NCBI GenBank assembly: GCA_002700365.1
Contig: PADB01000010.1
Location: forward strand, 1-64,000
Direction: 5' to 3'
Source of the DNA: Kordiimonas sp.
GTDB taxonomy: Bacteria > Pseudomonadota > Alphaproteobacteria > Sphingomonadales > Emcibacteraceae
DNA length: 64,000 nucleotides
Shown here: piece by piece, positions 45,158 through 54,478 of the stretch
Layout of the letters: each line of letters starts with the position of its first letter
How positions within the stretch are numbered: position 1 is the first letter of the stretch
Program-made: the position numbers and the translations under genes
The notes under the pieces: model-generated
Databases searched by the model: none
Told to the model about the DNA's origin: nothing
Seen by the model: only the letters and a program-made list of their open reading frames with translations

Positions 45158-45176
45158 AATAATGATTATCATTATT
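45158..45176. promoter_or_regulatory. Fur box
   Basis: AATAATGATTATCATTATT is a perfect 9-1-9 palindrome and agrees with the classic Fur box at 16 of 19 positions. It ends 47 bp before the ATG of the gene at 45224, where a repressor could block its promoter. Other members of the Fur superfamily (Mur, Irr) bind related sequences, so the regulator should be stated as Fur-like. Confidence 0.75.
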
Positions 45177-45223
45177 GTTTCTTGTGACCTTAATAACCTT
45201 GCATAAATTACCAGAGACGAGAC

Positions 45224-45724
45224 ATGACCTATTACAACCCTACCCCGCAATCGACGACTGACGATATGCTGTCTCCCCTGACAACAGACCAACTGAATGT
45301 GACCGGACAATTGATGCTGAATGCTATGCGCCACTGGCTCATAGCTCATAAATGCGGTCAAGATGCAGGCTCAGTGATCTTTAAGTCTTTATCAAAACAT
45401 GATCTTGGCCCTGCTGCGGTCCTCCTGGACGTGGCCTTAACATCTCTTACACTTCACAATGCCCAGCAAAAACATCCACGTAAATTAATTGTTCTCTGCC
45501 CCCTGCACCGCAGCATGAGCCACGATGAAGCCGCGCTGATTTTATTGCTAAGCTTTATGTGCCCTAACCGCAAACAAACTTCTGTGCTTGTCCACTCGCT
45601 CACGGCCACAGAGAATGCTGAACACATTTTAAGCCCTTTCATGATGCTAAAAGAGTATCTCCAGCAGCATCAACAGGATATCTATTTCAGCTCCACACTT
45701 AATGACCATTTGCTTGCAGGCTGA
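45224..45724 (+). CDS. unrecognised 166-residue protein under a Fur box
   Basis: A soluble-looking, mostly helical protein with no signal or membrane segment. Visible parts are 'LMLNAMRHWLIAHKCGQD' (about 30-47), 'AAVLLDVALTSLTLHN' (about 65-80), and a short Cys-His word 'CPLHRSMSHDEAALILLLSF' (about 90-109; one Cys, two His) followed by 'CPNRK'. The Cys and His residues might bind metal, but no known site pattern fits. GAGACGAG precedes the ATG. Its position directly after a perfect Fur-box palindrome suggests iron-repressed expression. It is a lone gene, and the FNR-controlled cco cluster follows on the same strand after 390 bp. I do not assign a function. Confidence 0.75.
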   Translation: MTYYNPTPQSTTDDMLSPLTTDQLNVTGQLMLNAMRHWLIAHKCGQDAGSVIFKSLSKHDLGPAAVLLDVALTSLTLHNAQQKHPRKLIVLCPLHRSMSHDEAALILLLSFMCPNRKQTSVLVHSLTATENAEHILSPFMMLKEYLQQHQQDIYFSSTLNDHLLAG

Positions 45725-46113
45725 TTCGTCAGCCTGCATCTGGCAAAACCTCTCTCTAACGCCTGCTTTTATCTTAAAACGCCATCATTCCAGCCTGTCA
45801 TGGCGATAAATATCCGATATGCAATTAATACAATGCAGCAATGTAAAATACGAGTTGCTGTATATTAAACTCCTCGCATATAAAATTTACAGCAGAAATC
45901 TGGGAAATTTGATCCCGATCCCCTTCACTGACGCAATATTGATTAGAATGCCATTAGACTTTGGGCTAATATTTTGACCCACATCAATGATGTTAATGCT
46001 GATGTTCTTTATTCGATCTTATGTTGCAGCGCAGCTTGAGGTCAGGTGACGGCGTCTTCGAACCGCTCCGCAATAGATTACGGACTAAATTAATTATATG
46101 AGATAGGTTAGAT
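45725..46113. other. regulatory spacer before ccoN
   Basis: No gene on either strand is supported. It holds the FNR/FixK box at 45974-45987 and a poorer half-match (TTGATCCCGATCCC) at 45909-45922. The leader from about 46020 to 46113 contains a GC-rich part and then AT-rich DNA before ccoN. Confidence 0.6.
45974..45987. promoter_or_regulatory. FNR/FixK (anaerobox) site for cco genes
   Basis: TTGACCCACATCAA matches the TTGAT-N4-ATCAA consensus at 9 of 10 positions. With activation at about -41.5, transcription would start near 46022, giving a 90-base leader for ccoN. Oxygen-sensitive control of cbb3 oxidase by FNR or FixK is well known in alphaproteobacteria. Confidence 0.75.
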
Positions 46114-47772
46114 ATGCAGACTGCAGCGAAACCTCCTGTCGCAAATGATCTAATGGGGTGGCTAACCTCAGGAGCATTAGCGTTAGGTGCTGTGATAGCG
46201 ATTATTGTCGCATCAAAAGCAACGACCACTCCGATGATGGTACATACCTTTATCATGGCCGCCGCCTTTATCGCCGGTATCGTCGGGATCATGAACCTGA
46301 ATATGCGCCTGAAAGCGGGCCACTACGATGCGCCATCACCCAGCGGGGTTCATTATAATGAAGGCGTTGTAAAGGCAGGCGTCATAGCGTCCATGTTCTG
46401 GGGTATCGCGGGCTTTGTCGCCGGGTTGTATATTGCTCTGGAACTGGCTTTTCCTGCGCTGAACTTTGACCTTTCCTTTCTCAACTTCGGTCGTTTGCGT
46501 CCACTGCATACATCAGCCGTGATTTTCGCTTTTGGGGGAAATGTTCTCATTGCGACCTCATTTTACGCGGTGCAGCGCACCTGTAAAACGCGACTTGCTG
46601 GCGAAGTGGCCCCATGGTTTGTCTTCTGGGGATACCAGTTATTTATTGTCCTCGCGGCCACCGGGTATCTTATGGGCATAACCCAGGGCAAAGAATATGC
46701 GGAACCGGAATGGTACACAGACTTATGGCTAACCATCGTTTGGGTCGTCTATCTGCTTACATTTCTGGCCACATTATGGAAACGCAAAGAACCGCATATC
46801 TACGTGGCCAACTGGTTCTATCTGGCGTTTATCGTCACCATCGCCATGTTGCATATTGTTAACAACTTGTCTGTACCCGTCAGTATTTATGGGGCCAAAA
46901 GCTATTCATTATTCGCTGGTGTCCAGGATGCGTTGACGCAATGGTGGTATGGCCATAATGCTGTTGGCTTCTTCCTCACCGCTGGCTTTTTGGCCATTAT
47001 GTATTATTTCGTGCCTAAACGTGCCGAACGGCCGGTTTATTCATATCGCCTGTCGATTATCCATTTCTGGGCACTGATCTTCCTCTATATCTGGGCTGGC
47101 CCGCACCATCTGCATTACACGGCACTGCCGGACTGGGCACAAACGCTGGGCATGACCTTCTCTATCATGCTTTGGATGCCGTCCTGGGGTGGTATGATTA
47201 ACGGACTGATGACACTTTCCGGGGCGTGGGACAAACTTCGTACTGACCCCGTACTGCGTATGTTGGTGGTTTCTGTCGCCTTTTACGGTATGAGCACCTT
47301 TGAAGGCCCGCTAATGTCCATTAAAGCTGTTAACTCATTAAGCCACTATACCGACTGGACTGTGGGTCATGTGCATTCCGGGGCTTTAGGTTGGGTCGGC
47401 TATGTGAGCTTCGGGGCTCTTTATTGCCTGGTGCCATGGTTATGGAAACGCGAACGTCTCTACAGCCTTAAACTTGTGGACTTGCACTTTTGGGTCTCAA
47501 CGATCGGTATCCTGCTTTATATCACAGCCATGTGGGTTTCCGGCATCATGCAGGGATTAATGTGGCGGGCATATAACGAACTGGGCTTCTTGGAAAACTC
47601 CTTTGTAGAAACCGTCGAAGCCATGCATCCCTACTATGTCATTCGTGCCGTAGGCGGCCTGCTCTTCGTCCTTGGCGCCATTATTATGGCATACAACCTG
47701 TGGCGTACCGCCAAAGGTGACCTCGCTGAACCCATATCCGTCCACAGCCCTGCTGCGACGCCAGCAGAGTAA
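46114..47772 (+). CDS. ccoN: cbb3 cytochrome c oxidase subunit I
   Basis: 552 residues and at least 12 membrane helices; the catalytic subunit with low-spin haem b and the b3-CuB site. Haem and copper ligand histidines are in '[16 protein letters not shown]' , '[16 protein letters not shown]', '[19 protein letters not shown]' and '[16 protein letters not shown]'. It reduces oxygen to water at low oxygen levels and pumps protons. GATAGG lies 7 bases before the ATG. An N-terminal two-helix extension (about 1-65) precedes the family core, as in several alphaproteobacteria. Confidence 0.97.
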   Translation: MQTAAKPPVANDLMGWLTSGALALGAVIAIIVASKATTTPMMVHTFIMAAAFIAGIVGIMNLNMRLKAGHYDAPSPSGVHYNEGVVKAGVIASMFWGIAGFVAGLYIALELAFPALNFDLSFLNFGRLRPLHTSAVIFAFGGNVLIATSFYAVQRTCKTRLAGEVAPWFVFWGYQLFIVLAATGYLMGITQGKEYAEPEWYTDLWLTIVWVVYLLTFLATLWKRKEPHIYVANWFYLAFIVTIAMLHIVNNLSVPVSIYGAKSYSLFAGVQDALTQWWYGHNAVGFFLTAGFLAIMYYFVPKRAERPVYSYRLSIIHFWALIFLYIWAGPHHLHYTALPDWAQTLGMTFSIMLWMPSWGGMINGLMTLSGAWDKLRTDPVLRMLVVSVAFYGMSTFEGPLMSIKAVNSLSHYTDWTVGHVHSGALGWVGYVSFGALYCLVPWLWKRERLYSLKLVDLHFWVSTIGILLYITAMWVSGIMQGLMWRAYNELGFLENSFVETVEAMHPYYVIRAVGGLLFVLGAIIMAYNLWRTAKGDLAEPISVHSPAATPAE

Positions 47773-47789
47773 GCGGAAGGAGAGAGATT

Positions 47790-48515
47790 ATGATTAAACA
47801 TGAAATCTTTGAAAAGAATTCCATCATTCTGGTGATTGGCGTTCTGATTGTTGTCTCCATCGGCGGGTTAGTGGAAATTGCCCCACTATTCTATCTGGAA
47901 AGCACCATTGAAAAAGTAAAAGGCATGCGCCCCTATAGCCCCTTGGAACTGGCGGGACGTAATATCTACATCCGTGAAGGATGTTATAATTGCCACTCAC
48001 AAATGGTGCGCCCCTTGCGTGATGAAGTGGAGCGTTACGGCCATTATTCATTGGCTGCGGAAAGCATGTATGACCATCCCTTTCAGTGGGGGTCAAAGCG
48101 TACCGGGCCCGATCTGGCGCGGCTTGGCGGAAAATATTCTGACGAATGGCACCGTGCGCATATGATTGATCCGCGCGCCGTCGTGCCGGAATCAGTAATG
48201 CCGGGCTATCCTTTCCTCGCCGATACTGAACTTGACTATAAGTATATAGCCGATGATCTAAAGGCCAACGCTATTGTCGGCGTGCCTTACACAGATGAAA
48301 TGATCGCCAATGCCGTCATCGATGTGCAGGCACAGGTTGACCCAGATTCAGATTATTATGATGATTTCATGGCCCGCTATCCAAAAGCACAGGTACGTGA
48401 TTTTGATGGTAATCCTGAAATAATTTCCGAACTTGATGCGTTGACCGCCTATATGCAGGTCTTGGGCACGCTTGTGGACTTCTCCGTCTACAACGCAGAA
48501 GAAAATTATCGCTAG
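47790..48515 (+). CDS. ccoO: cbb3 oxidase subunit II, monohaem cytochrome c
   Basis: 241 residues. One N-terminal membrane helix (about 10-35) anchors a periplasmic cytochrome c domain with haem motif CYNCH (65-69) and the axial Met probably in 'SVMPGYPFL'. It passes electrons from CcoP to CcoN. It starts 17 bp after ccoN, with GGAGAGAG upstream. Confidence 0.97.
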   Translation: MIKHEIFEKNSIILVIGVLIVVSIGGLVEIAPLFYLESTIEKVKGMRPYSPLELAGRNIYIREGCYNCHSQMVRPLRDEVERYGHYSLAAESMYDHPFQWGSKRTGPDLARLGGKYSDEWHRAHMIDPRAVVPESVMPGYPFLADTELDYKYIADDLKANAIVGVPYTDEMIANAVIDVQAQVDPDSDYYDDFMARYPKAQVRDFDGNPEIISELDALTAYMQVLGTLVDFSVYNAEENYR

Positions 48516-48530
48516 GAACAGGAGGTATCA

Positions 48531-48686
48531 ATGGAGCTAACACACGCAGATGTTGCCGCCTTCGCCCAAAGCTGGGGCCTGGTATATTTATTCATTCTTT
48601 TTATCGGTACAGTGGTCTATGCGCTGTGGCCATCGAATAAAAAGAAATTCAACGACGCAGCGAACCTGCCTTTGAGTGAGGATTAA
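48531..48686 (+). CDS. ccoQ: cbb3 oxidase subunit IV (CcoQ/FixQ)
   Basis: 51 residues with one membrane helix ('GLVYLFILFIGTVVYALWPS', about 16-35) and the family end 'KKKFNDAANLPLSED'. AGGAGG lies 7 bases before the ATG. It stabilises the complex, mainly the CcoP contact. It is too short for many gene finders, so it may be missing from automatic annotations. Confidence 0.93.
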   Translation: MELTHADVAAFAQSWGLVYLFILFIGTVVYALWPSNKKKFNDAANLPLSED

Positions 48687-48688
48687 TC

Positions 48689-49549
48689 ATGGCTACACCT
48701 GAAAGAGACGAAATTAGTGGTGTTGAAACGACCGGCCATGAATGGGACGGCATCAAAGAGCTAAATAATCCACTGCCACGTTGGTGGTTATGGACCCTTT
48801 ATGTCACCATTATCTGGGCTGTCATCTATATGATCTTTATGCCGGCCTGGCCGTTAATCAGCGATCATACCAAAGGCATATTAGGCTATTCACAGCGGGC
48901 CGCTGTGGAAGAGCAGCTTGATAAAGTTCGCATGGAACGCGCCGCAAAAGGTGAACAACTGGTCAATGCCAGCCTCGCCGATATTCAGTCAAATCCTGAC
49001 CTGCTGCAATTCGCCATGGCAGGGGGCAAAGCAGCTTTCGGTGATAATTGTGCCGGCTGCCACGGCTCTGGTGCTGCAGGTGCACCGGGATATCCAAACC
49101 TGAATGATGATGACTGGATCTGGGGCGGCACTTTGGAAGACATCCATGTCACACTGCTGTATGGCATTCGCGCAATGCATGATGACACCCGGTTAAGTGA
49201 TATGCCAGCCTTCCTGAAAGACGAAATTTTGGAAAAAGAACAAATTTCAACTCTGGTGACTTATGTACAGTCTCTGTCCGATCCCAGCATCGCGGCCCCG
49301 GCAGGTGGTGCTGAACTCTATGATGAAAACTGCGCCTCCTGTCATATGGATGATGGTAAGGGCAATACAGAGCTGGGCTCGCCCAACCTGACAGATGGCA
49401 TCTGGCTATATGGTGGCGACCGCGCCTCTATCGCAGAGACTATTTCCTATAGCCGCATGGGTGTTATGCCAAATTGGGATGGCCGTCTGGACCCGGCGAC
49501 TATTAAAAGTCTGGCAATTTACGTGCATTCTCTGGGGGGCGGGCAATAG
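48689..49549 (+). CDS. ccoP: cbb3 oxidase subunit III, dihaem cytochrome c
   Basis: 286 residues. An N-terminal membrane helix ('WWLWTLYVTIIWAVIYMIF', about 32-50) is followed by two cytochrome c domains with CAGCH (121-125) and CASCH (215-219). The first electron acceptor of the oxidase, taking electrons from soluble cytochrome c. It starts 2 bases after ccoQ, completing ccoNOQP in the standard order. Confidence 0.97.
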   Translation: MATPERDEISGVETTGHEWDGIKELNNPLPRWWLWTLYVTIIWAVIYMIFMPAWPLISDHTKGILGYSQRAAVEEQLDKVRMERAAKGEQLVNASLADIQSNPDLLQFAMAGGKAAFGDNCAGCHGSGAAGAPGYPNLNDDDWIWGGTLEDIHVTLLYGIRAMHDDTRLSDMPAFLKDEILEKEQISTLVTYVQSLSDPSIAAPAGGAELYDENCASCHMDDGKGNTELGSPNLTDGIWLYGGDRASIAETISYSRMGVMPNWDGRLDPATIKSLAIYVHSLGGGQ

Positions 49550-49615
49550 CCCCCCTACCGCACACTCACCCCCTTTGGTCTTTGGTAAAATTGGCCTTGA
49601 AGGTAGAAGAAAATA

Positions 49616-51127
49616 ATGTCTCATACCCAACAGGATGTTGCGGACCCCGTCGATCAGGAACAAATTATTCCTGCCCCAAATGTTGACCGGATTGAAGTCG
49701 AACCGGTCAACAAAAAGGAAGAACGGTCACTTTATAAAAAACGTGAACCAATCTATCCGAAACGGGCAAAAGGGCTAATCCGTAAAATCAAGTGGTGGGT
49801 CATGGGAATCACCCTTGGCATCTATTACATCACCCCGTGGCTAAGGTGGGAACGGGCAGGCAGCGCGCCTGATCAGGCAGTATTGATCGACTTCCCCGGC
49901 CGGCGCTTTTATTTCTTCTTTATCGAAATATGGCCGCAGGAAGTCTACTATATTACTGGCCTGCTCATACTTGCCGGAATTGGCCTGTTTCTGGTCACCA
50001 GTGTTGCCGGTCGTGTCTGGTGCGGATATACATGCCCGCAAACTGTTTGGGTCGACCTGTATATTGCCGTTGAACGGTTTTTTGAAGGGGACCGCAATGC
50101 CCGGATCAAACTGGCAAGTGCCCCTTTCAGTTTCAGTAAACTTGCAAAAAAAGTCGGAAAGCATGTTGTCTGGTTGCTTATTGCCATCGCAACAGGTGGG
50201 GCATGGGTATTTTACTTCGCAGACGCCCCCACACTGCTGACACAGATTTTCAGCTTTGATGCACCCATGGTGGCCTATACCTCGATAGGTCTTTTGGCAT
50301 TCACCACCTATTTACTGGGTGGGTTCGCCCGCGAACAGGTTTGTACCTATATGTGTCCCTGGCCGCGCATTCAGGCGGCCATGGTGGATGAAGAATCCCT
50401 CAATGTCTCATACCGTGTCGATCGCGGGGAGCCACGTGCGCCACACAAAAAAGGAGAAAGTTGGGACGGACGCGGGGATTGCGTTCAATGTCGGCAATGT
50501 GTTGCCGTATGTCCAATGGGTATTGATATCCGGGATGGGGCCCAGCTTGAATGTATACATTGTGGTCTTTGTATTGACGCCTGTAATGAGGTCATGGAAA
50601 AAGTCAATCGACCTAAATGGTTAATCGCTTACGATACTGACGGTAATATTGCCCGCCGTGCCAAAGGCTTACCTGAAAAATATCGTCCCATCCGTACGCG
50701 CACCGTCTCATACAGTCTTATTCTGTTATTAGTCGGCGCAATCATGCTCTACGCCCTGCTGAACCGTGAAAATCTGGATGTCAATGTCCTGCGGGACCGT
50801 AATCCATACTTTGTTCTGCTTTCCGATGGCAGTATACGTAATGGCTACACCGTGAAACTTCTTAATAAGCAACATAAATCCGTAGACTTTGTCTTAAGCA
50901 TAGAGGGCCTCACGGACTCTACAATTAAAGTCATTGGCATTGACCACTATGATACCAGTGGCAATCCCATTGTGAATGTCGCGGCGGATAGTTTGCGCTC
51001 ACTACGTGTTTATGTATCAACACCCCGCGTTCATGTAGGGAAAGACAGTATGGGCGTTAATTTCAAAGCAAAAGAAGTTGGCGGGCCGGCTGAAGCCATA
51101 CAGCACACGACATTCAAAGGCCCCTAA
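49616..51127 (+). CDS. ccoG: cbb3 maturation iron-sulfur protein CcoG
   Basis: 503 residues: about five membrane helices and two 4Fe-4S clusters with cysteines at 289, 292, 295, 299 and 313, 316, 319, 323, plus extra CXXXC pairs at 136-140 ('WCGYTCP') and 243-247. The C-terminal periplasmic immunoglobulin-like domain (from about 395) is typical. CcoG (also RdxA, FixG) is a cupric reductase helping copper delivery to CcoN. It opens the ccoGHIS group 66 bp after ccoP. Confidence 0.95.
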   Translation: MSHTQQDVADPVDQEQIIPAPNVDRIEVEPVNKKEERSLYKKREPIYPKRAKGLIRKIKWWVMGITLGIYYITPWLRWERAGSAPDQAVLIDFPGRRFYFFFIEIWPQEVYYITGLLILAGIGLFLVTSVAGRVWCGYTCPQTVWVDLYIAVERFFEGDRNARIKLASAPFSFSKLAKKVGKHVVWLLIAIATGGAWVFYFADAPTLLTQIFSFDAPMVAYTSIGLLAFTTYLLGGFAREQVCTYMCPWPRIQAAMVDEESLNVSYRVDRGEPRAPHKKGESWDGRGDCVQCRQCVAVCPMGIDIRDGAQLECIHCGLCIDACNEVMEKVNRPKWLIAYDTDGNIARRAKGLPEKYRPIRTRTVSYSLILLLVGAIMLYALLNRENLDVNVLRDRNPYFVLLSDGSIRNGYTVKLLNKQHKSVDFVLSIEGLTDSTIKVIGIDHYDTSGNPIVNVAADSLRSLRVYVSTPRVHVGKDSMGVNFKAKEVGGPAEAIQHTTFKGP

Positions 51128-51183
51128 GGCGACATTGAGGTAAAACTCTATCTATAACAGCCAGATTAGCCCATAGAGAAACC

Positions 51184-51741
51184 ATGACAAAGCCACCCGA
51201 AACCCCACACACAATAACGCCTGAAACGCCTGAAAAGCCTGAAAAGCCTATTAAACCGATCACTGGAAAACATGTCTTTTGGTCATTAGTGGTTTTTTTC
51301 GGGGTTATTATCATTGTCAACGGCATTATGGTCTACTTTGCCACAGATACCTTTACCGGCATTGAAACAGAGAATGCCTATAAAAAAGGCTTGAGTTATA
51401 ACGACACATTGGAAGACGCCGCACGTCAGCACGAATTAGGCTGGCAGATTACCATCACGACAACACCACATTGGCAAAATGTCGGCCAACTCACCCTGAC
51501 GGCAATCAATAAACATGGCCACCCTTTGCGCGCATTGACCGGACAGGTGACTTTTAGACGCCCCACACACGAAGGGCATGACCGCCAATTCACCCTGACC
51601 GAGATTGCACCGGGACGTTATAGCACACCAACGCCGCTGACACTGCCCGGCCAATGGGACATGACGATTAATTTAGGATATAATAAACAAGAACGCTTTA
51701 TATCAAAACAGCGCATTACGGTGAAAGCCCCACAGTCATGA
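51184..51741 (+). CDS. ccoH: cbb3 assembly protein CcoH/FixH
   Basis: 185 residues. After a Pro/Glu/Thr-rich start containing short PEKPEKP-like repeats, one membrane helix ('VFWSLVVFFGVIIIVNGIMVYF', about 34-55; 22 residues, split as VFWSLVVFFG and VIIIVNGIMVYF) precedes a periplasmic FixH domain that ends 'GQWDMTINLGYNKQERFISK'. It is needed for stable cbb3 assembly. It overlaps ccoI by 4 bases. Confidence 0.92.
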   Translation: MTKPPETPHTITPETPEKPEKPIKPITGKHVFWSLVVFFGVIIIVNGIMVYFATDTFTGIETENAYKKGLSYNDTLEDAARQHELGWQITITTTPHWQNVGQLTLTAINKHGHPLRALTGQVTFRRPTHEGHDRQFTLTEIAPGRYSTPTPLTLPGQWDMTINLGYNKQERFISKQRITVKAPQS

Positions 51742-54026
51742 ACCGTCATACTGGCACGATTACCCTCCCAAAAGACATGCCCGCCCCCTCCCCGCATGAT
51801 ACACAGCATATTGAACATTTTGTCGTGGATAATTTGCATTGTCCTTCATGTATCCGGGAGATTGAATCAACGCTGTATAAAATTCCAGATATAGAAAAAG
51901 CGCGGGTTAACTTATCAACGCACCGCCTGACTGTGGAATGGAAACCCGATAATCTCGCCGCAGCGGATAATGACCTTATCATTCAAAATCTTGATTCTCT
52001 GGGCTTTAAGGCATCGTTATTCCGCCCTGACGAATTGTTACGTGAACAGGATAAAGAAAGCCGAAAACTATTAAAAGCCATGGCGGTTGCCGGCTTTGCC
52101 ACCGCAAATATTATGTTATTGTCTGTCTCCGTATGGGCAGGGAATGCGTCCGACATGGGACAGGCAACCCGTGATTTAATGCATTGGGTTTCTGCCCTCA
52201 TTGCTTTGCCGGTCGTCACATACTCAGGGATGCCATTCTTTCGGTCCGCCATCGGATCGATCAAGGCCCGCAAACTTAATATGGATGTACCGATATCACT
52301 CGCCGTGATCCTCGCCTGTATCATGAGCCTGATCGAAACAATAAATGGCAGCGAATATGCCTATTTTGATGCCGCCGTAATGTTATTGTTTTTCCTCCTT
52401 ATTGGTCGTTATCTGGACCGGATCATGCGCAATAAAGCCCGCTCTGTTGCACAGAACCTTATGGCTCTGCGGGCCCCAACCGCACAAATTATTGATGACG
52501 ATGGCCAAACCCGGACGATGGCGGTAGAAAATATCACGCCCGGCATGGTTATTCATATCCGGCCCGGTGACCGTATCCCTGTGGATGGTCACATTATCAA
52601 CGGTCAATCAGATATAGATACCAGTCTTATCACTGGCGAGAGCCTGCCACGCACTGCGGGACCGGATGACGATGTTTTTGCTGGCACGGTAAACCTGACG
52701 GGCCGCCTTACCGTCCGCGCACGCGTTGCTGATGGTCATTCTTTACTGGATGAAATTGTCAACCTGATGGAAATTGCGGAACAGGGGCGTTCCCGCTATG
52801 TCCGCCTCGCTGACAAGGCAGCGGAAATTTACGTCCCCGCAGTGCATAGCATTGCCGCCGCTACGTTTATCGGCTGGTGGATTTTTGGTGGGGGAGGTTG
52901 GCAGCTTGCCCTGATGAATGCGATTGCCGTCCTCATTATCACCTGCCCCTGTGCCTTGGGGTTGGCTGTACCTGCCGTACAGGTCGTGGCCAGTTCCCGG
53001 CTATTCAAAGCGGGCATTCTAGTGAAAGCCGCTGATGGTTTGGAACGGTTTGCGGAAATAGATACCGTCATCTTCGATAAAACCGGAACTCTGACATTAG
53101 GACAACCTGAACTGGCAAATACGGCCGACATTGATGATGATAGCCTTCAACTGGCCGCCCAATTAGCCCGCGGGAGTACGCACCCCTTATGCAGGGCCTT
53201 AATCGTCGCGCTGCATTCCCGCGGCAAAACGGTCCCCCCTGCTGATGAAGAAATACATGAAAATGCCGGCATGGGCATAGAAGCAAATATGGGCGGGCGT
53301 CTTATTCGCCTTGGTAACAGGCAATGGTGCGATATCCCGAACGATGCAGGTATTGACCCTTCTGGTAGCGAAATCTGGCTTGTTTGCAGTGGTAAACCGC
53401 CCGTACAGTTTTTATTCCGGGACAGCTTGCGGGCGGATGCCCGGGATGTCGTGCACTGGCTGCAGCAAAAAGGAATGCATGTGGAATTATTATCCGGCGA
53501 CCGCTCGACTGTCGTCGCTGATACCGCACGCGAACTGGGGCTCACCCATGCAACGGGTGAATTAAAACCGCAGGATAAAATTCAACGTCTGGAAGAATTA
53601 AAATCCCAGGGGCGTAAAATTTTAATGGTTGGTGACGGCCTGAATGATGCACCGGCTCTTGCTGCGGCTCATGTATCTATGTCCCCCTCCTCCGCCGCAG
53701 ATATCAGCCAGACAGCCGCCGATTTTGTTTTCCAAACTCAATACCTCAGTGCCGTGATTAAAGCCTATCAGGTCTCCCATAGTAGTCGGCGTTTGGTGTT
53801 ACAAAACTTTTCGTTGGCTGCGGCCTATAACGTTATCGCCATCCCCGTTGCCGCCATAGGACTTCTAACACCCTTAATCGCCGCCATTGCCATGTCCGGG
53901 TCCTCCTTGGTGGTAACGGGTAACGCCCTGCGACTAAACTTAATGCGGCTGTTTAGCAGTACCGCGGAGCAGGAAATTGCCCAGCCCCCCACGGCGGTGG
54001 CACCATCAAAGGCGCCCCTCCCATGA
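51738..54026 (+). CDS. ccoI: copper-exporting P1B-type ATPase CcoI/FixI
   Basis: 762 residues. An N-terminal heavy-metal domain with CPSC (35-38) precedes the eight-helix membrane part, where the transport motif CPC is at 403-405 ('ITCPCALGLAVPAV'). The phosphorylated Asp is 447 in DKTGTLTLG; the actuator 'TGES' is at 299-302 and 'GDGLNDAPAL' closes the hinge. It moves copper across the inner membrane for the oxidase rather than for bulk detoxification. Overlaps by 4 bases at both ends show tight coupling to ccoH and ccoS. Confidence 0.95.
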   Translation: MNRHTGTITLPKDMPAPSPHDTQHIEHFVVDNLHCPSCIREIESTLYKIPDIEKARVNLSTHRLTVEWKPDNLAAADNDLIIQNLDSLGFKASLFRPDELLREQDKESRKLLKAMAVAGFATANIMLLSVSVWAGNASDMGQATRDLMHWVSALIALPVVTYSGMPFFRSAIGSIKARKLNMDVPISLAVILACIMSLIETINGSEYAYFDAAVMLLFFLLIGRYLDRIMRNKARSVAQNLMALRAPTAQIIDDDGQTRTMAVENITPGMVIHIRPGDRIPVDGHIINGQSDIDTSLITGESLPRTAGPDDDVFAGTVNLTGRLTVRARVADGHSLLDEIVNLMEIAEQGRSRYVRLADKAAEIYVPAVHSIAAATFIGWWIFGGGGWQLALMNAIAVLIITCPCALGLAVPAVQVVASSRLFKAGILVKAADGLERFAEIDTVIFDKTGTLTLGQPELANTADIDDDSLQLAAQLARGSTHPLCRALIVALHSRGKTVPPADEEIHENAGMGIEANMGGRLIRLGNRQWCDIPNDAGIDPSGSEIWLVCSGKPPVQFLFRDSLRADARDVVHWLQQKGMHVELLSGDRSTVVADTARELGLTHATGELKPQDKIQRLEELKSQGRKILMVGDGLNDAPALAAAHVSMSPSSAADISQTAADFVFQTQYLSAVIKAYQVSHSSRRLVLQNFSLAAAYNVIAIPVAAIGLLTPLIAAIAMSGSSLVVTGNALRLNLMRLFSSTAEQEIAQPPTAVAPSKAPLP

Positions 54027-54238
54027 GCAATCTTGTTTTTCTTATCCCTGTGGCCCTCTTACTTGGTGGCTTGGGCCTTATTGCTTTCCTCTGGACCCTC
54101 AAGACAGGCCAGTATGATGATTTAGACGGTGCTTCTTACCGCGCCTTATTCGAAGAAGACGACATTGCCGCTGAACAGCAGAAATCGTCTAAGGAATCCC
54201 CCTCTACACCGGATACCGGCACGCCTTACCAATCTTGA
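54023..54238 (+). CDS. ccoS: cbb3 maturation protein CcoS
   Basis: 71 residues with one N-terminal membrane helix ('LVFLIPVALLLGGLGLIAFLW', about 4-24; two parts LVFLIPVALLLGG and LGLIAFLW) and the family signature 'YDDLDGASYRALFEEDD'. It is needed for cofactor insertion in the oxidase. Last gene of the cco run. The 240-bp gap after it holds no supported gene; a 69-codon TTG frame there overlaps the terminator. Confidence 0.92.
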   Translation: MSNLVFLIPVALLLGGLGLIAFLWTLKTGQYDDLDGASYRALFEEDDIAAEQQKSSKESPSTPDTGTPYQS

Positions 54239-54409
54239 TTGGCCCCAAAGATACAATACATTAAAGAAGTAACGTTAGCGGACGACGCTTTCAGACGGAC
54301 ATCAGTCCGCGCCACGCTCACGACCAAAAAGATATACAGGTATGACATAATAAAAATACGTCACTGTACCTTGTTCTCATTAGTGAATGATCTTATTTAC
54401 GAAACACAA

Positions 54410-54435
54410 AGCAAGCCGCTGAGGCTTGTTTTTTT
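54410..54435 (+). terminator. intrinsic terminator after the cco cluster
   Basis: CAAGCC (54412-54417) and GGCTTG (54423-54428) form a stem with a 5-base loop, followed directly by seven T. It lies 172 bp after ccoS and 44 bp before the MATE gene, separating the two transcripts. A smaller hairpin (CGGAC/GTCCG, 54296-54309) lies upstream in the same gap. Confidence 0.88.
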
Positions 54436-54478
54436 ATTCTATAGATAACAATGTCCCATACAGGTCTGTAAAGCTTTC

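Noticed and set aside
44999-45187. Plus-strand frame encoding SNC repeats
   Set aside because: TTG start with no ribosome site, runs through the tandem repeat and across the Fur box; a product of the 9-base period.
54239-54448. 69-codon plus-strand frame after ccoS
   Set aside because: TTG start directly on the previous stop and its end lies in the terminator; no family likeness.
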